Source: Polaribacter sp. KT25b
GTDB taxonomy: Bacteria > Bacteroidota > Bacteroidia > Flavobacteriales > Flavobacteriaceae
Direction of reading: 5' to 3'
DNA: 64,000 nt
NCBI RefSeq assembly: GCF_900105145.1
Contig: NZ_LT629752.1
Coordinates: forward strand, 3,167,501-3,231,500
A program made the translations under genes and the position numbers. Shown in pieces: positions 9,223 through 17,560 of this stretch (the first letter of the stretch is position 1; each line of letters opens with the position of its first letter). Under the pieces are notes generated by a model, which saw only the letters and a program-made list of their open reading frames with translations, had not been told where the DNA came from and made no database searches.

Positions 9223-10202
9223 AAACTTCCAAAAGCAGAATTAATATTAGGACAAGCTGATGCTCTTTGTTTTCTCGTCCATAAATTTAAACCAAGAGAT
9301 ATTTGATGAAATCCAGAAGTTGTTAAAACTGTTTCATTCATTTGATTTGTATATGTGTATGAAAACATAAAGTTCTCAAAATTTAAACCTATTATTGGTG
9401 ATATAAATTGGGAATTTTCGATAGCATTTGTATCAAAACTTTTTCTATAAGACAAGGCTGCCCATAATTGAGTTTTTGAAATATTTTTATATGCTTTAAT
9501 ATTTAAGTCGGCGATTCTTTCTCCCGTACTTTCTCTAAACTGCAACATTACAGAAGGTTCAAATTGCACAACAAGATCTTCACCAAAATAATATCCAGTA
9601 GAAAAAATATAATTTCTTAAATCTAAAGGTTCTTGAATATTTAAGTTATTTTTAGCAGTTAGCAATAAGTTTTTAACAGTAAAATAAGAAGAAAATCCAC
9701 CTAAATGATATGCTACACTAAAATCTGCATTGTAGTAACTTGTACTCTCAATAATAGCTGAAACAGCTTGATCTCCTGTAAAAGTTCTTTGGTCTGATTG
9801 ATTTTGTACGAAAGTAAACGCCAATCCAAAAGAAAGTTGATTAAAATATGTACCATTACTCATTGGTAAATGATACGAATAAGTTCCTTGTAATCCTTTT
9901 TGAGAATGATATCCATTCTTATCATTAAATAGAACAAATCCATAACCTGCATTAGAATCCTCACTTAACCTAGTATGAAAACTCATAGTTTGCAAAGCTG
10001 GTGCATTAGGTATGCCAGACCATTGTTGTCTTGCAGTAAAACGCAATTTACTAGAGTTTCCAATACCTGCTGCAGAAGGATGTACTAAATACACATTATC
10101 AGAAAGATAATCTTGATAAATAGGTAAAGTTTCTTGGGTATAACTTTTTACAGAAAAAAAGAACAATGTAAGTAAGCAAAAATTAATGTATAATAACTTC
10201 AT
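9219..10202 (-). CDS. PorP/SprF-family type IX secretion membrane protein
   Basis: A 327-residue outer-membrane protein with a signal peptide (INFCLLTLFFFSVKSYTQ). Next comes the PorP/SprF signature LPIYQDYLSDNVYLVHPSAAGIGNSSKLRFTARQQWSGI, present almost intact, then a 14-strand-like barrel ending LNFENFMFSYTYTNQMNETVLTTSGFHQISLGL. PorP/SprF proteins are accessory outer-membrane components of the type IX secretion/gliding system; several paralogues per genome are usual, and they often serve particular cargo adhesins. No cargo gene is adjacent here. A TATATTTG -7 element lies at 10229-10236. Confidence 0.9.
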   Translation of the reverse strand: MKLLYINFCLLTLFFFSVKSYTQETLPIYQDYLSDNVYLVHPSAAGIGNSSKLRFTARQQWSGIPNAPALQTMSFHTRLSEDSNAGYGFVLFNDKNGYHSQKGLQGTYSYHLPMSNGTYFNQLSFGLAFTFVQNQSDQRTFTGDQAVSAIIESTSYYNADFSVAYHLGGFSSYFTVKNLLLTAKNNLNIQEPLDLRNYIFSTGYYFGEDLVVQFEPSVMLQFRESTGERIADLNIKAYKNISKTQLWAALSYRKSFDTNAIENSQFISPIIGLNFENFMFSYTYTNQMNETVLTTSGFHQISLGLNLWTRKQRASACPNINSAFGSF

Positions 10203-10228
10203 TAAAAGTCAGATTATTTTTAGGTTTC

Positions 10229-10236
10229 CAAATATA
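10229..10236 (-). promoter_or_regulatory. Putative porP -7 promoter element
   Basis: TATATTTG on the minus strand, 27 nt before the porP-type gene's ATG, matches TAnnTTTG. Confidence 0.5.
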
Positions 10237-10290
10237 TCGATTTTATAAGAATAAATACTTTATAACTTAAAGATTTAACAGATAATGTAT

Positions 10291-10330
10291 AACATAATAA
10301 ATACTAATACCATTAAGTATTTATTATGTT
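10291..10330. repeat. Perfect 15-bp inverted repeat upstream of porP
   Basis: Arms AACATAATAAATACT (10291-10305) and AGTATTTATTATGTT (10316-10330) are exact reverse complements around a 10-nt loop. No T-run follows on either strand, so a simple terminator is unlikely. It lies between the ExbD terminator and the porP promoter. Confidence 0.7.
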
Positions 10331-10390
10331 TTAGATAAAATTAATAAAAAAGTATAATATACTTTTACAGAATAAATGAATTTAAGGCAT

Positions 10391-10426
10391 AAAAAAAGGG
10401 TAAATCAAATGAATTACCCTTTTTTT
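10391..10426 (-). terminator. Terminator of the exbB-exbD operon
   Basis: A 13-bp stem (seven A plus GGGTAA at 10391-10403, TTACCC plus seven T at 10414-10426) around a 10-nt loop. A and T runs on opposite sides make it functional in both directions. It follows the last exbD gene by 19 nt. Confidence 0.8.
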
Positions 10427-10444
10427 AAAAACTAAATTATATAT

Positions 10445-10912
10445 TTAATTACCTCCACCTTTAGATGCAGAATAACTAATTTTAAGAGCATTTACATCTC
10501 TTAATTTTAATCTTATATCAGTTATAGTTCCAACATTAGATTCTTTATCAGCTTTGATTGAAGTTGTCATAAATGGAACTTCAGCTTCAGACACTTTGGA
10601 TCTTGCATTTATGATAAATGCAGGAACTTGTTCTGCAGAAGCAATCTTATCATTTAATTGAATTTTATTATAACCAACTCCATCTCTGCTAGGATCTTTC
10701 GATTTACCAACATAAATAGTACATACCAAACTTTTATGTTCTAATTTTTTAACTTCAGAAGCACTTGGTAATCTTGGGTTTTCAATTCTTAAGTCTGTTT
10801 CTCTCATAGTAGTTGTTACCATGAAGAAAAATAATAACATAAAAACGATATCCGGTAGAGCAGCAGTATTTACGGCTGGTATTCCTTTTTTCTTCTTTCT
10901 AAATTTAGACAT
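10445..10912 (-). CDS. exbD: ExbD/TolR-family biopolymer transport protein (second ExbD)
   Basis: A 155-residue inner-membrane protein with one N-terminal transmembrane helix (PDIVFMLLFFFMVTTTMRE, about residues 20-38). The proton-pathway aspartate (Asp21, in LPDIVF) is present, and a periplasmic domain follows. ExbD and ExbB form the proton-driven motor that energises TonB or Tol systems. It is last in a four-gene operon (exbB, unknown, exbD1, exbD2), 20 bp after the first exbD. Two different ExbD proteins together are common in Bacteroidetes and probably form a heteromeric stator. Confidence 0.9.
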   Translation of the reverse strand: MSKFRKKKKGIPAVNTAALPDIVFMLLFFFMVTTTMRETDLRIENPRLPSASEVKKLEHKSLVCTIYVGKSKDPSRDGVGYNKIQLNDKIASAEQVPAFIINARSKVSEAEVPFMTTSIKADKESNVGTITDIRLKLRDVNALKISYSASKGGGN

Positions 10913-10932
10913 ATGTTATATTTTAATATTAA

Positions 10933-11556
10933 TTATGATGTTGGTTCTGCATCAGAAATAATTTGAGGATATGATGTTTTAATATCTTCAACTTTCTTCT
11001 TTAAAGCCTCATTAGTTTTGTCTCCTTTAAAAGCCTCTTCAAGCTCATCAAACGACATACCATAACGTTTTCTACATAACCTATTTCTAAGATCTGTATA
11101 TGCTCTTAGAAGCTCATTTTGCACTTTGATATAAGTACCATATTCTGTACCTCTATCACTTTGAACTGATATAATTGCTTTGTTAGGATGATCTGAAGAA
11201 GATTCGCTTCTAGCTCCTTCACAATAATCACAAGGTTTACCTGGAGAACCATCTTCTCCTGGCTTTCCAACTCCACCACCATTATCTATAAATTCTACAG
11301 CGGCTTTCTTTAAATCTTTTATATCCATTCTTTGTTCTTCAACCAGTAACTCATTGTTTCTGTTTATAAGAACTACAAATATATTTTTTTCTTTAATAAT
11401 TGGCGGAACGTAATCTGCTGGCGGTTTTTCTGATAACTTCTTAGAGACACCTGAATCTACATTCATTGTCGTTGTTACTAAGAAGAAAATTAATAACAGA
11501 AAAGCAATGTCTGCCATAGAACCTGCGTTAATTTCTGGATTTTCTCTTCTTGCCAT
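10933..11556 (-). CDS. exbD: ExbD/TolR-family protein with a collagen-like Gly-X-Y insert
   Basis: A 207-residue ExbD with an N-terminal transmembrane helix and the essential aspartate (Asp16 in SMADIAFLLLIFFLVTTTM). The periplasmic domain is longer than usual. Residues about 95-114 form a Gly-X-Y stretch (GKPGEDGSPGKP) followed at once by CDYC (Cys109, Cys112), a loop not found in classical ExbD. After it the C-terminal ExbD strands continue (NKAIISVQSDRGTEYGTYIKV), so the fold is probably kept. It ends in a helical tail. It is coupled to the ExbB homologue as part of a proton-motive-force motor. Confidence 0.88.
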   Translation of the reverse strand: MARRENPEINAGSMADIAFLLLIFFLVTTTMNVDSGVSKKLSEKPPADYVPPIIKEKNIFVVLINRNNELLVEEQRMDIKDLKKAAVEFIDNGGGVGKPGEDGSPGKPCDYCEGARSESSSDHPNKAIISVQSDRGTEYGTYIKVQNELLRAYTDLRNRLCRKRYGMSFDELEEAFKGDKTNEALKKKVEDIKTSYPQIISDAEPTS

Positions 11557-11561
11557 ATTAT

Positions 11562-12020
11562 TTATTTGATTAATCCTTTAATTAAATCCCAAACAAAGAA
11601 TACACCAGCAATACCACCTAAGATAACACTATACCATATTCCTGCTCCTACCCAATGATTAGTTGCAGATCCTTCTTCTCCTCCTGGTTGTATTTTTCCT
11701 GCTGCATCGTAAACTACATTACTATCAGATAAGAAATAAGCCACAAACAAAAGAACTGCTAATACTGCTAATCCTCCTAAAGTTTTCTTTAGGTTTTCTG
11801 GGTTTCTAATTAAACTCCAAAAAGCGAGTCCAATTGTTATTACAACAGCTGCGATACATAACCAATAAGAGAAAGATATTAATGGACTTACTAAACTATT
11901 TTGTAAATCTACACTCTCTTCTATTGCTACGGAATCTTCCATAAGAACTCTTATGAAAAGAACACCTCCAATAAGAGCTATGGCAGCAATTAAAATATTT
12001 AAAATTTTATTACTTTTCAT
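11562..12020 (-). CDS. Conserved inner-membrane protein of the ExbB/ExbD operon
   Basis: The function is not known. The 152 residues contain about four hydrophobic helices (near 8-25, 47-68, 80-97 and 125-148), with a short polar loop (KIQPGGEEGSATNHWVG) before the last. It lies between exbB (8 bp away) and exbD1 (5 bp away), so it is certainly cotranscribed and likely a partner or assembly subunit of the motor. I recognise no catalytic motif. The same position between exbB and exbD is kept in other Flavobacteriia as far as I recall. Confidence 0.7.
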   Translation of the reverse strand: MKSNKILNILIAAIALIGGVLFIRVLMEDSVAIEESVDLQNSLVSPLISFSYWLCIAAVVITIGLAFWSLIRNPENLKKTLGGLAVLAVLLFVAYFLSDSNVVYDAAGKIQPGGEEGSATNHWVGAGIWYSVILGGIAGVFFVWDLIKGLIK

Positions 12021-12028
12021 ATTGAGTT

Positions 12029-12754
12029 TTATTTTTTATACTTTACTAATAAATCTATCAAAGAGATAGAAGCATCTTCCATACTATTTACAATACTATC
12101 AATTTTTGCAACGATATAATTATAAAAAATTTGAAGAATAATAGCTACAATAAGACCAAATACTGTAGTTAATAATGCAACTTTAATACCACCTGCAACA
12201 ACTGCTGGAGAAATATCATTTGCAACCGCAATATCGTTAAATGCTCCAATCATACCAATTACAGTACCCATGAAACCAAGCATTGGTGCTAATGCAATAA
12301 ATAAAGAAATCCAAGAAACATTTTTCTCTAATTGTCCCATTTGAACACCTCCATACGAAACAACTGCTTTTTCAGCTTCTTCTACACCTTCGTCTAATCT
12401 ATCTAAACCTTGGTAAAAAATAGATGCTACTGGTCCTTTTGTATTTCTACAAACTTCTTTTGCTGCTTCTACACCACCAGAACTTAAAGCATCATCTACA
12501 TTTGCTAATAATTTTTTAGTGTTGGTTGTTGCCATGTTTAAATAAATAATTCTTTCAATGGCAATAGCTAATCCTAAGATTAATGCTACTAATACAATTC
12601 CCATGAATCCTGGGCCACCATCTATAAAGTTTTGCTTTAAGATTTGGTGAAACGTTTTTGCTTCTGTTGCCGCTGCTTCTTGAGCGAAAGTTGATTGAAT
12701 AGCTCCAAAAAACATAAATCCTGTTACAGATAAGACATTTACTACTTTTTTCAT
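12029..12754 (-). CDS. exbB: MotA/TolQ/ExbB-family proton channel protein
   Basis: A 241-residue ExbB/TolQ homologue, the channel-forming subunit of the TonB/Tol energising motor. It has an N-terminal hydrophobic signal-like segment (VLSVTGFMFFGAIQSTFAQ). A transmembrane helix follows at about 50-70 (GFMGIVLVALILGLAIAIE), then a cytoplasmic helical region, and then the conserved WISLFIALAPMLGFMGTVIGMIGAF and VALLTTVFGLIVAIILQIFYNY helices that form the pore. It is first in the operon; about 240 bp of AT-rich DNA upstream carries its promoter. No tonB gene is in the window. Confidence 0.93.
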   Translation of the reverse strand: MKKVVNVLSVTGFMFFGAIQSTFAQEAAATEAKTFHQILKQNFIDGGPGFMGIVLVALILGLAIAIERIIYLNMATTNTKKLLANVDDALSSGGVEAAKEVCRNTKGPVASIFYQGLDRLDEGVEEAEKAVVSYGGVQMGQLEKNVSWISLFIALAPMLGFMGTVIGMIGAFNDIAVANDISPAVVAGGIKVALLTTVFGLIVAIILQIFYNYIVAKIDSIVNSMEDASISLIDLLVKYKK

Positions 12755-12996
12755 CTTAGATATAAATTAATTTTTAATAGTTAACGGGTTAAAGATATAA
12801 TATTCATCTCAAATAGAGAAAAATTAAGACACTTAAATTTTTTAAGTTTTTAGAATCTTAACTTTTTTGCATTAGAGACCGCCAAGTAACAAAAAATGTT
12901 ATGCATAAAAAAATTTTTTTTGTTCAATTTCTATTTATTCAGCAGTTTTTTTATGCAAACCATTCATTTTTCAGAAATCCGTAAAATTTAGTGGGT

Positions 12997-14034
12997 TTAT
13001 TTATCAGAAATCTCGCCTCTTAAAGGTTTTTCAAAGTAATAAGTAAACTTATCTAAGGTTAAGTTTTCGCTTAATAAATACATTAATTTTGCTACAGCAG
13101 ATTCTGTTGTAATATCTTTTCCGCTTACAACTCCTATTTGTTTTAACTCTATACTAGTTTCGTAATGCCCCTGAATTACATTTCCGCCAGAACATTGTGT
13201 AACATTAATAATTCTAATATCTTTAGAAATCGCTTCTTTTAATAAATTAAGAAACCAAACTTCATCTGGAGCATTCCCAGCGCCATAACTTTCTAAAATA
13301 ACTCCTTTTAAATCTACAGTATTTAAAATACTTTTAACAACTTTTTCTGTTATTCCTGGAAATAATTTTAAAATTAAAATATCTGTTACTAGATTTTTTC
13401 TGATGATTAATTCCTTTCTTTCTTCTGATGGTTTATAAATATAATGATCTCTAAAGTTTAAATACACACCACTTTCTGCTAAGTTTGGATAATTCATAGA
13501 CGCAAATGCTTCAAATTGTTCTGCATTAATTTTTGTGGTTCTGTTGGCTCTATATAACTTGTATTCGAAATATAGACAGACTTCAGAAATAATTGGCTTC
13601 CCTTCTTTTCTTGCACTGGCAATTTCTATGGATGTTATTAAATTTTCTTTTGCATCGGTTCTTAAATCTCCAATTGGAAGTTGAGATCCCGTAAAAATAA
13701 TTGGTTTCTGCAGGTTTTCTATCATAAAACTGATAGCGGATGAAGTATAAGACATCGTATCTGAACCTGTTAAAATAACAAATCCATCAAAATCGTGATA
13801 ATTATCTTCAATAATAGACACAATATCTTTATAATATAGAGTGTTCATGTTTGATGAATCTATTGGAACATCAAAAGAAATGCTTTTTATAACACAATTT
13901 AGTTGCTCTAATTCTGGAATCTTTTCTAAAATCTGACTAAAATCAAACGCTTTTAAAGCATTCGTTTTATAATCTTTAATCATTCCAATTGTTCCGCCTG
14001 TATAAACGAGTAATATGTTTGGTTTTTTTGACAT
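12997..14034 (-). CDS. ansA: Type I (cytoplasmic) L-asparaginase
   Basis: Hydrolyses L-asparagine to aspartate and ammonia. The start at 14034 gives MSKKPNILLVYTGGTIGM with the nucleophile threonine (Thr12) in the TGGTIG motif; an upstream TTG at 14055 only adds seven residues and is less likely. The second signature with catalytic Thr-Asp is GFVILTGSDTMSYTSSAISF, and the FTGSQLPIGDLRTDAKENL lysine region follows. The protein is 345 residues with no signal peptide, fitting the AnsA class. It is a single gene with about 240 bp of non-coding DNA on its 3' side. Confidence 0.95.
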   Translation of the reverse strand: MSKKPNILLVYTGGTIGMIKDYKTNALKAFDFSQILEKIPELEQLNCVIKSISFDVPIDSSNMNTLYYKDIVSIIEDNYHDFDGFVILTGSDTMSYTSSAISFMIENLQKPIIFTGSQLPIGDLRTDAKENLITSIEIASARKEGKPIISEVCLYFEYKLYRANRTTKINAEQFEAFASMNYPNLAESGVYLNFRDHYIYKPSEERKELIIRKNLVTDILILKLFPGITEKVVKSILNTVDLKGVILESYGAGNAPDEVWFLNLLKEAISKDIRIINVTQCSGGNVIQGHYETSIELKQIGVVSGKDITTESAVAKLMYLLSENLTLDKFTYYFEKPLRGEISDK

Positions 14035-14128
14035 TATGACATTTTTTTCATCCAAATTAAAAATGGAATAATTTATGTTGTAAATTTATCGAACAAAAAT
14101 GATATAAAAATTTAAAACAATATAATAT

Positions 14129-14839
14129 ATGATAGGATTCTATATTTTAATCGGTGCTATTTCTTTAATAAGCTGGTTAGTTAGTAATAAATTAAAGAGT
14201 AAATTTAAAAAATATTCACAAATTCAATTAAGAAACGGAATGAGTGGCGCTGAAATTGCAGAAAAAATGCTTGCAGATAATGGCATTTTTGATGTAAAAG
14301 TAATTTCTACTCCTGGTAGATTAACAGATCACTATAATCCTGTTGATAAAACAGTTAATTTAAGTGAAGCTGTTTTTAACCAAAGAAATGCTGCTTCTGC
14401 TGCAGTTGCTGCTCACGAATGTGGTCACGCAGTTCAGCATGCACAAGCTTATAGTTATTTAAAAATGCGTTCTCAATTAGTGCCAATTGTAAGTGTTACT
14501 TCTAAATTTTCTCAATGGTTAGTAATTGGTGGAATTATTTTAGGCGCTACTTATGATTCAGCTACTGGTTCTGCCGGAATTGGGTTTTACATTGCCATTA
14601 CTGGTTTAATATTTATGGGTTTTGCAACACTTTTTAGTTTTATAACTTTACCTGTAGAATATGATGCTAGTAACAGAGCATTGGCTTGGTTAAAAAGCAA
14701 AAACATGGTTTCTCAACAAGAATTAGCGGGTGCAACGGATGCTTTAAAATGGGCGGCAAGAACGTATTTAGTTGCTGCTTTAGGTTCTTTAGCAATGTTA
14801 TTATATTGGGGAATGCAAGTTTTAGGAGGAAGAGATTAG
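14129..14839 (+). CDS. YugP-type zinc metalloprotease (DUF232)
   Basis: A membrane protein of 236 residues with the zinc motif HECGH at 96-100 (AAHECGHAVQHA). Transmembrane segments lie near 2-20, 118-140, 150-175 and 210-230. The PVEYDASNRALAWL segment after the third helix is typical of the family and probably carries the third zinc ligand (Glu). YugP-like peptidases are integral inner-membrane enzymes of unknown substrate. It is divergent from asparaginase and followed by a terminator. Confidence 0.9.
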   Translation: MIGFYILIGAISLISWLVSNKLKSKFKKYSQIQLRNGMSGAEIAEKMLADNGIFDVKVISTPGRLTDHYNPVDKTVNLSEAVFNQRNAASAAVAAHECGHAVQHAQAYSYLKMRSQLVPIVSVTSKFSQWLVIGGIILGATYDSATGSAGIGFYIAITGLIFMGFATLFSFITLPVEYDASNRALAWLKSKNMVSQQELAGATDALKWAARTYLVAALGSLAMLLYWGMQVLGGRD

Positions 14840-14893
14840 TGTCGCAGACACTTTTATGTATTTCACACACAACTTAGAAATAAATTATATTTA

Positions 14894-14920
14894 AATACTC
14901 TTGATTTGATCAAGAGTATT
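14894..14920 (+). terminator. Rho-independent terminator after the YugP gene
   Basis: A 12-bp perfect stem AATACTCTTGAT / ATCAAGAGTATT with the loop TTG, followed by eight T. Confidence 0.85.
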
Positions 14921-15028
14921 TTTTTTGTAGGCAACTTTTTTGGTTTTAACGGCGTCTTTTATTTATGATAGAAATTTTATTTGTTTTCTAGAAATGTAAC
15001 CGAATTCAACAAATTTTAATTTTCTACT

Positions 15029-15054
15029 GTAACAAATTAGGCACTTTTGATGTC
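15029..15054 (+). promoter_or_regulatory. Putative ECF-sigma-type promoter of the outer-membrane receptor
   Basis: GTAAC (15029-15033) and TGTC (15051-15054) are separated by 17 nt, the -35/-10 arrangement of extracytoplasmic-function sigma factors. No TAnnTTTG element is seen in the same region. The gene starts 20 nt downstream. No sigma gene is in the window. Confidence 0.45.
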
Positions 15055-15074
15055 TTTTAATTAAAATCAACCAA

Positions 15075-17462
15075 ATGAAATTTTTTACAACTAGCATTTT
15101 TATTTTATTCTTCGGAATTTTAGCAACCTTCTCACAGCATACCATTTCAGGTAAAATTATTGATCAGCAAAATGTGGCATTGCCTTTTGCAAATATTATT
15201 TTATATGAAATTGGAAGTAAAGAAAATCCAAAAGGAACTGTTTCTGATGATAAAGGAACTTACAAACTAGAAAACATTTCTTCAGGAAAATATAAAGTTG
15301 AAATATCTATGCTGGGTTTTGAAACTCAAAATATTACCGAATTTGAATTAAATTCTAACAAAACAATTAACATCACTTTGAAGGAAGAAAGTCAGCTTTT
15401 AAACGAAGTAGTTGTAAAAAGTAAAAGACCTGTCATAAAACAAACTGCAGAAAAACTAATTGTAGATTTAGAAAATTCTGAAATGATAAACACCAATTTA
15501 CAAGATGTAATGCGTAAAATTCCTGGAGTTTTAGTTACGAATAACGGAATTACAATTGCTGGAAATAGCGGTGTTAGAATTTTAATCAACGGAAAAACCA
15601 CTGAATATATGGATGTGGAAACTTTATTACGTGATTTTCCTGCGGATAATATTTCTAAAATTGAACTGGTAGAGCAACCTGGAGCAGAATACGAAGCTTC
15701 TGGTTCTGGCGCAATTATCAATATTATTTTAAAGAAAAATGTACATTTAGGAACTCACGGAAGTACAAATTTGTGGGTTGGTGAAGATGAAGGTTTTGAA
15801 TACGGAACAGGTTTTTCTATCGCCAGTTATAAAAACAAATTAAATTGGCAAGCAAGCACCACTTTTTCTCAACCAACCTGGAGAGAAGATTTGTATTTAA
15901 ACAGAACTGTTGGCGATGAAAACTACAATCAACTTACTAAAGAACCTTATGATCCTACAAATTTTAGAGTAAGTGGAAATATAGATTATTACATAAATGA
16001 CAAAAATTCTTTTGGAATTGGCGGGAGTTTAAGTACCAGGAATTCTAACAGAATTGCAAGTAGTACAACAATTATTTCTGATGTAAATAACACAAATACG
16101 TTACTTTCTGAAAACAGTTTTGATAGAGAAAGAAAAAACTTTAACATCAATCCTTATTATGAATACAAAACGGACACAGATAAATTAGTAATTGATTTTA
16201 ATTATGTAGATTATGCTAATGACAACACTAATATTCTATCTGAAGCTTTTGGAAATACAGTTTCTTTTGATGAAAGAAAATATATTCAAGATGGCAAATA
16301 TTCTATAAAAACGTATAAAGCTGATTATTCAAAAACATTTTCTGACAACTTAAAATTAAGTGCTGGAACAAGATTTGCAAATGTAAATACAGATAACGAT
16401 TTACAAACTTTTAGTGATAATACAGCTGGTGATTTTGAGTTTGATGAAAATGCAAGTAGTCAGTTTTTAATTGATGAAAACATTTTTGCTTTATATACAA
16501 AAGTAAATGCAACTGCTGGAAAATGGTCTTTTTCTGGTGGATTACGTTACGAAAATAGTAATACTGATGGAACTTCTATTTACATGGAAGATGGTGAACA
16601 AAAAACAGCCATTAAAAAAAGACCGATAAAAAAAGTATTTCCAAGTGCATCAATTAGCAGAAAATTAACCGAAGTTTTAGGAACAAGTTTATCTTATAGT
16701 TATAGAATTCAAAGACCTTCTTATAATAGTTTAAATTCTTTTGAAACGTATTTAGACCCTTATTCTGCAGGAGTAGGAAATCCTAATTTAACGCCTTCTT
16801 ACACTAATAATTATCAGTTTAATTTAACGTATGAAGGTCAACCTTTTTTTACTGTTGGCTATAGTAAAACTGAGGATATTATTTTCCAGTTGATAAAACA
16901 AGACAATGAAACCAAACAAATTAGACAACAAGATGTAAATATTGAAAATAGTGAAAATTGGAATTTTAGATTATTCGCACCTTTAAGTTTTACCAAAGGT
17001 TTAGAAGGTTACACCGGTATTATTGTCACAAATAAAGACTATAAATCTTCTGCTTTTGATGTTGATGTTGATGTTGATTTAAATAAATGGAACTTAATTT
17101 GGTTTGTTCAAGCAAGTTATCAATTGCCTTGGGATGTAAACCTTGAATTAAGTGGAAATTACGGAACAGGAGCTTTAGAAGGGCAAATTGAAGTTGATTG
17201 GTTGGCAGAATTAGATTTCTCTTTTGGTAAAAAGTTTTTAGACGATCAACTAAAAGTAAATCTTGGTTTTAACAAAATGCTAAACAGAGGTTTTGTTGGT
17301 AATATCGATTACGGTAATGGAATTGCAGCCGTTGAAAGTAATGGTTCTAGACAAAATATTCAACTAAGATTAGTGTATAGTTTTGGTTCTAAATTTGGAA
17401 AGAAAAAGTCTAGCAGAAATTCTAATAACGATGAAGAAAATAGAATTCAGGATAATAATTAA
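15075..17462 (+). CDS. Outer-membrane beta-barrel protein with carboxypeptidase-like N-domain (TonB-receptor relative)
   Basis: A 795-residue protein. It has a signal peptide (FFTTSIFILFFGILATFSQ), then a CarboxypepD_reg-like domain (about 22-110, starting HTISGKIIDQQNVALPFANI). A plug-like region (about 115-220) follows, with DVMRKIPGVLVTNNGITIAG and NISKIELVEQPGAEYEASGSGAIINI, then a large barrel of the OMP_b-brl_3 type. There is no TonB box I can point to. Such proteins are thought to transport or export small molecules; the substrate is unknown. The C-terminus ends in a basic, Asn-rich tail after LRLVYSFGSKFG. A hexanucleotide repeat (GATGTT, 17058-17078) encodes a VDVDVD loop. Confidence 0.85.
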   Translation: MKFFTTSIFILFFGILATFSQHTISGKIIDQQNVALPFANIILYEIGSKENPKGTVSDDKGTYKLENISSGKYKVEISMLGFETQNITEFELNSNKTINITLKEESQLLNEVVVKSKRPVIKQTAEKLIVDLENSEMINTNLQDVMRKIPGVLVTNNGITIAGNSGVRILINGKTTEYMDVETLLRDFPADNISKIELVEQPGAEYEASGSGAIINIILKKNVHLGTHGSTNLWVGEDEGFEYGTGFSIASYKNKLNWQASTTFSQPTWREDLYLNRTVGDENYNQLTKEPYDPTNFRVSGNIDYYINDKNSFGIGGSLSTRNSNRIASSTTIISDVNNTNTLLSENSFDRERKNFNINPYYEYKTDTDKLVIDFNYVDYANDNTNILSEAFGNTVSFDERKYIQDGKYSIKTYKADYSKTFSDNLKLSAGTRFANVNTDNDLQTFSDNTAGDFEFDENASSQFLIDENIFALYTKVNATAGKWSFSGGLRYENSNTDGTSIYMEDGEQKTAIKKRPIKKVFPSASISRKLTEVLGTSLSYSYRIQRPSYNSLNSFETYLDPYSAGVGNPNLTPSYTNNYQFNLTYEGQPFFTVGYSKTEDIIFQLIKQDNETKQIRQQDVNIENSENWNFRLFAPLSFTKGLEGYTGIIVTNKDYKSSAFDVDVDVDLNKWNLIWFVQASYQLPWDVNLELSGNYGTGALEGQIEVDWLAELDFSFGKKFLDDQLKVNLGFNKMLNRGFVGNIDYGNGIAAVESNGSRQNIQLRLVYSFGSKFGKKKSSRNSNNDEENRIQDNN

Positions 17463-17483
17463 AGTATATTTTTGAGAAAGACC

Positions 17484-17506
17484 TCACAGGTTTTAGAAAC
17501 CTGTGA
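17484..17506. repeat. REP-like palindrome / possible terminator
   Basis: A perfect 10-bp inverted repeat TCACAGGTTT / AAACCTGTGA with the loop TAG, 22 nt after the receptor stop. The GC-rich palindromic sequence differs from the AT-rich surroundings. It resembles the short interspersed palindromes of Flavobacteriia and may also end transcription. Confidence 0.6.
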
Positions 17507-17560
17507 AGTGTTTTATTATAATTGATTTTTAAAAAACACTAATTACTTAAAATAACTAAA

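Noticed and set aside
12755..12996. Spacer upstream of exbB with AT-rich short palindromes
   Set aside because: No stem longer than about 7 bp and no clear RNA motif; only the exbB promoter is expected.
14667..14877. Short open frames on both strands at the end of the YugP gene
   Set aside because: They overlap the metalloprotease frame, which carries the zinc motif and explains the sequence.
17058..17078. GATGTT hexanucleotide repeat in the receptor gene
   Set aside because: It is in frame, short (three and a half units) and encodes a plausible loop; slippage would not disrupt the gene, so no phase variation is claimed.
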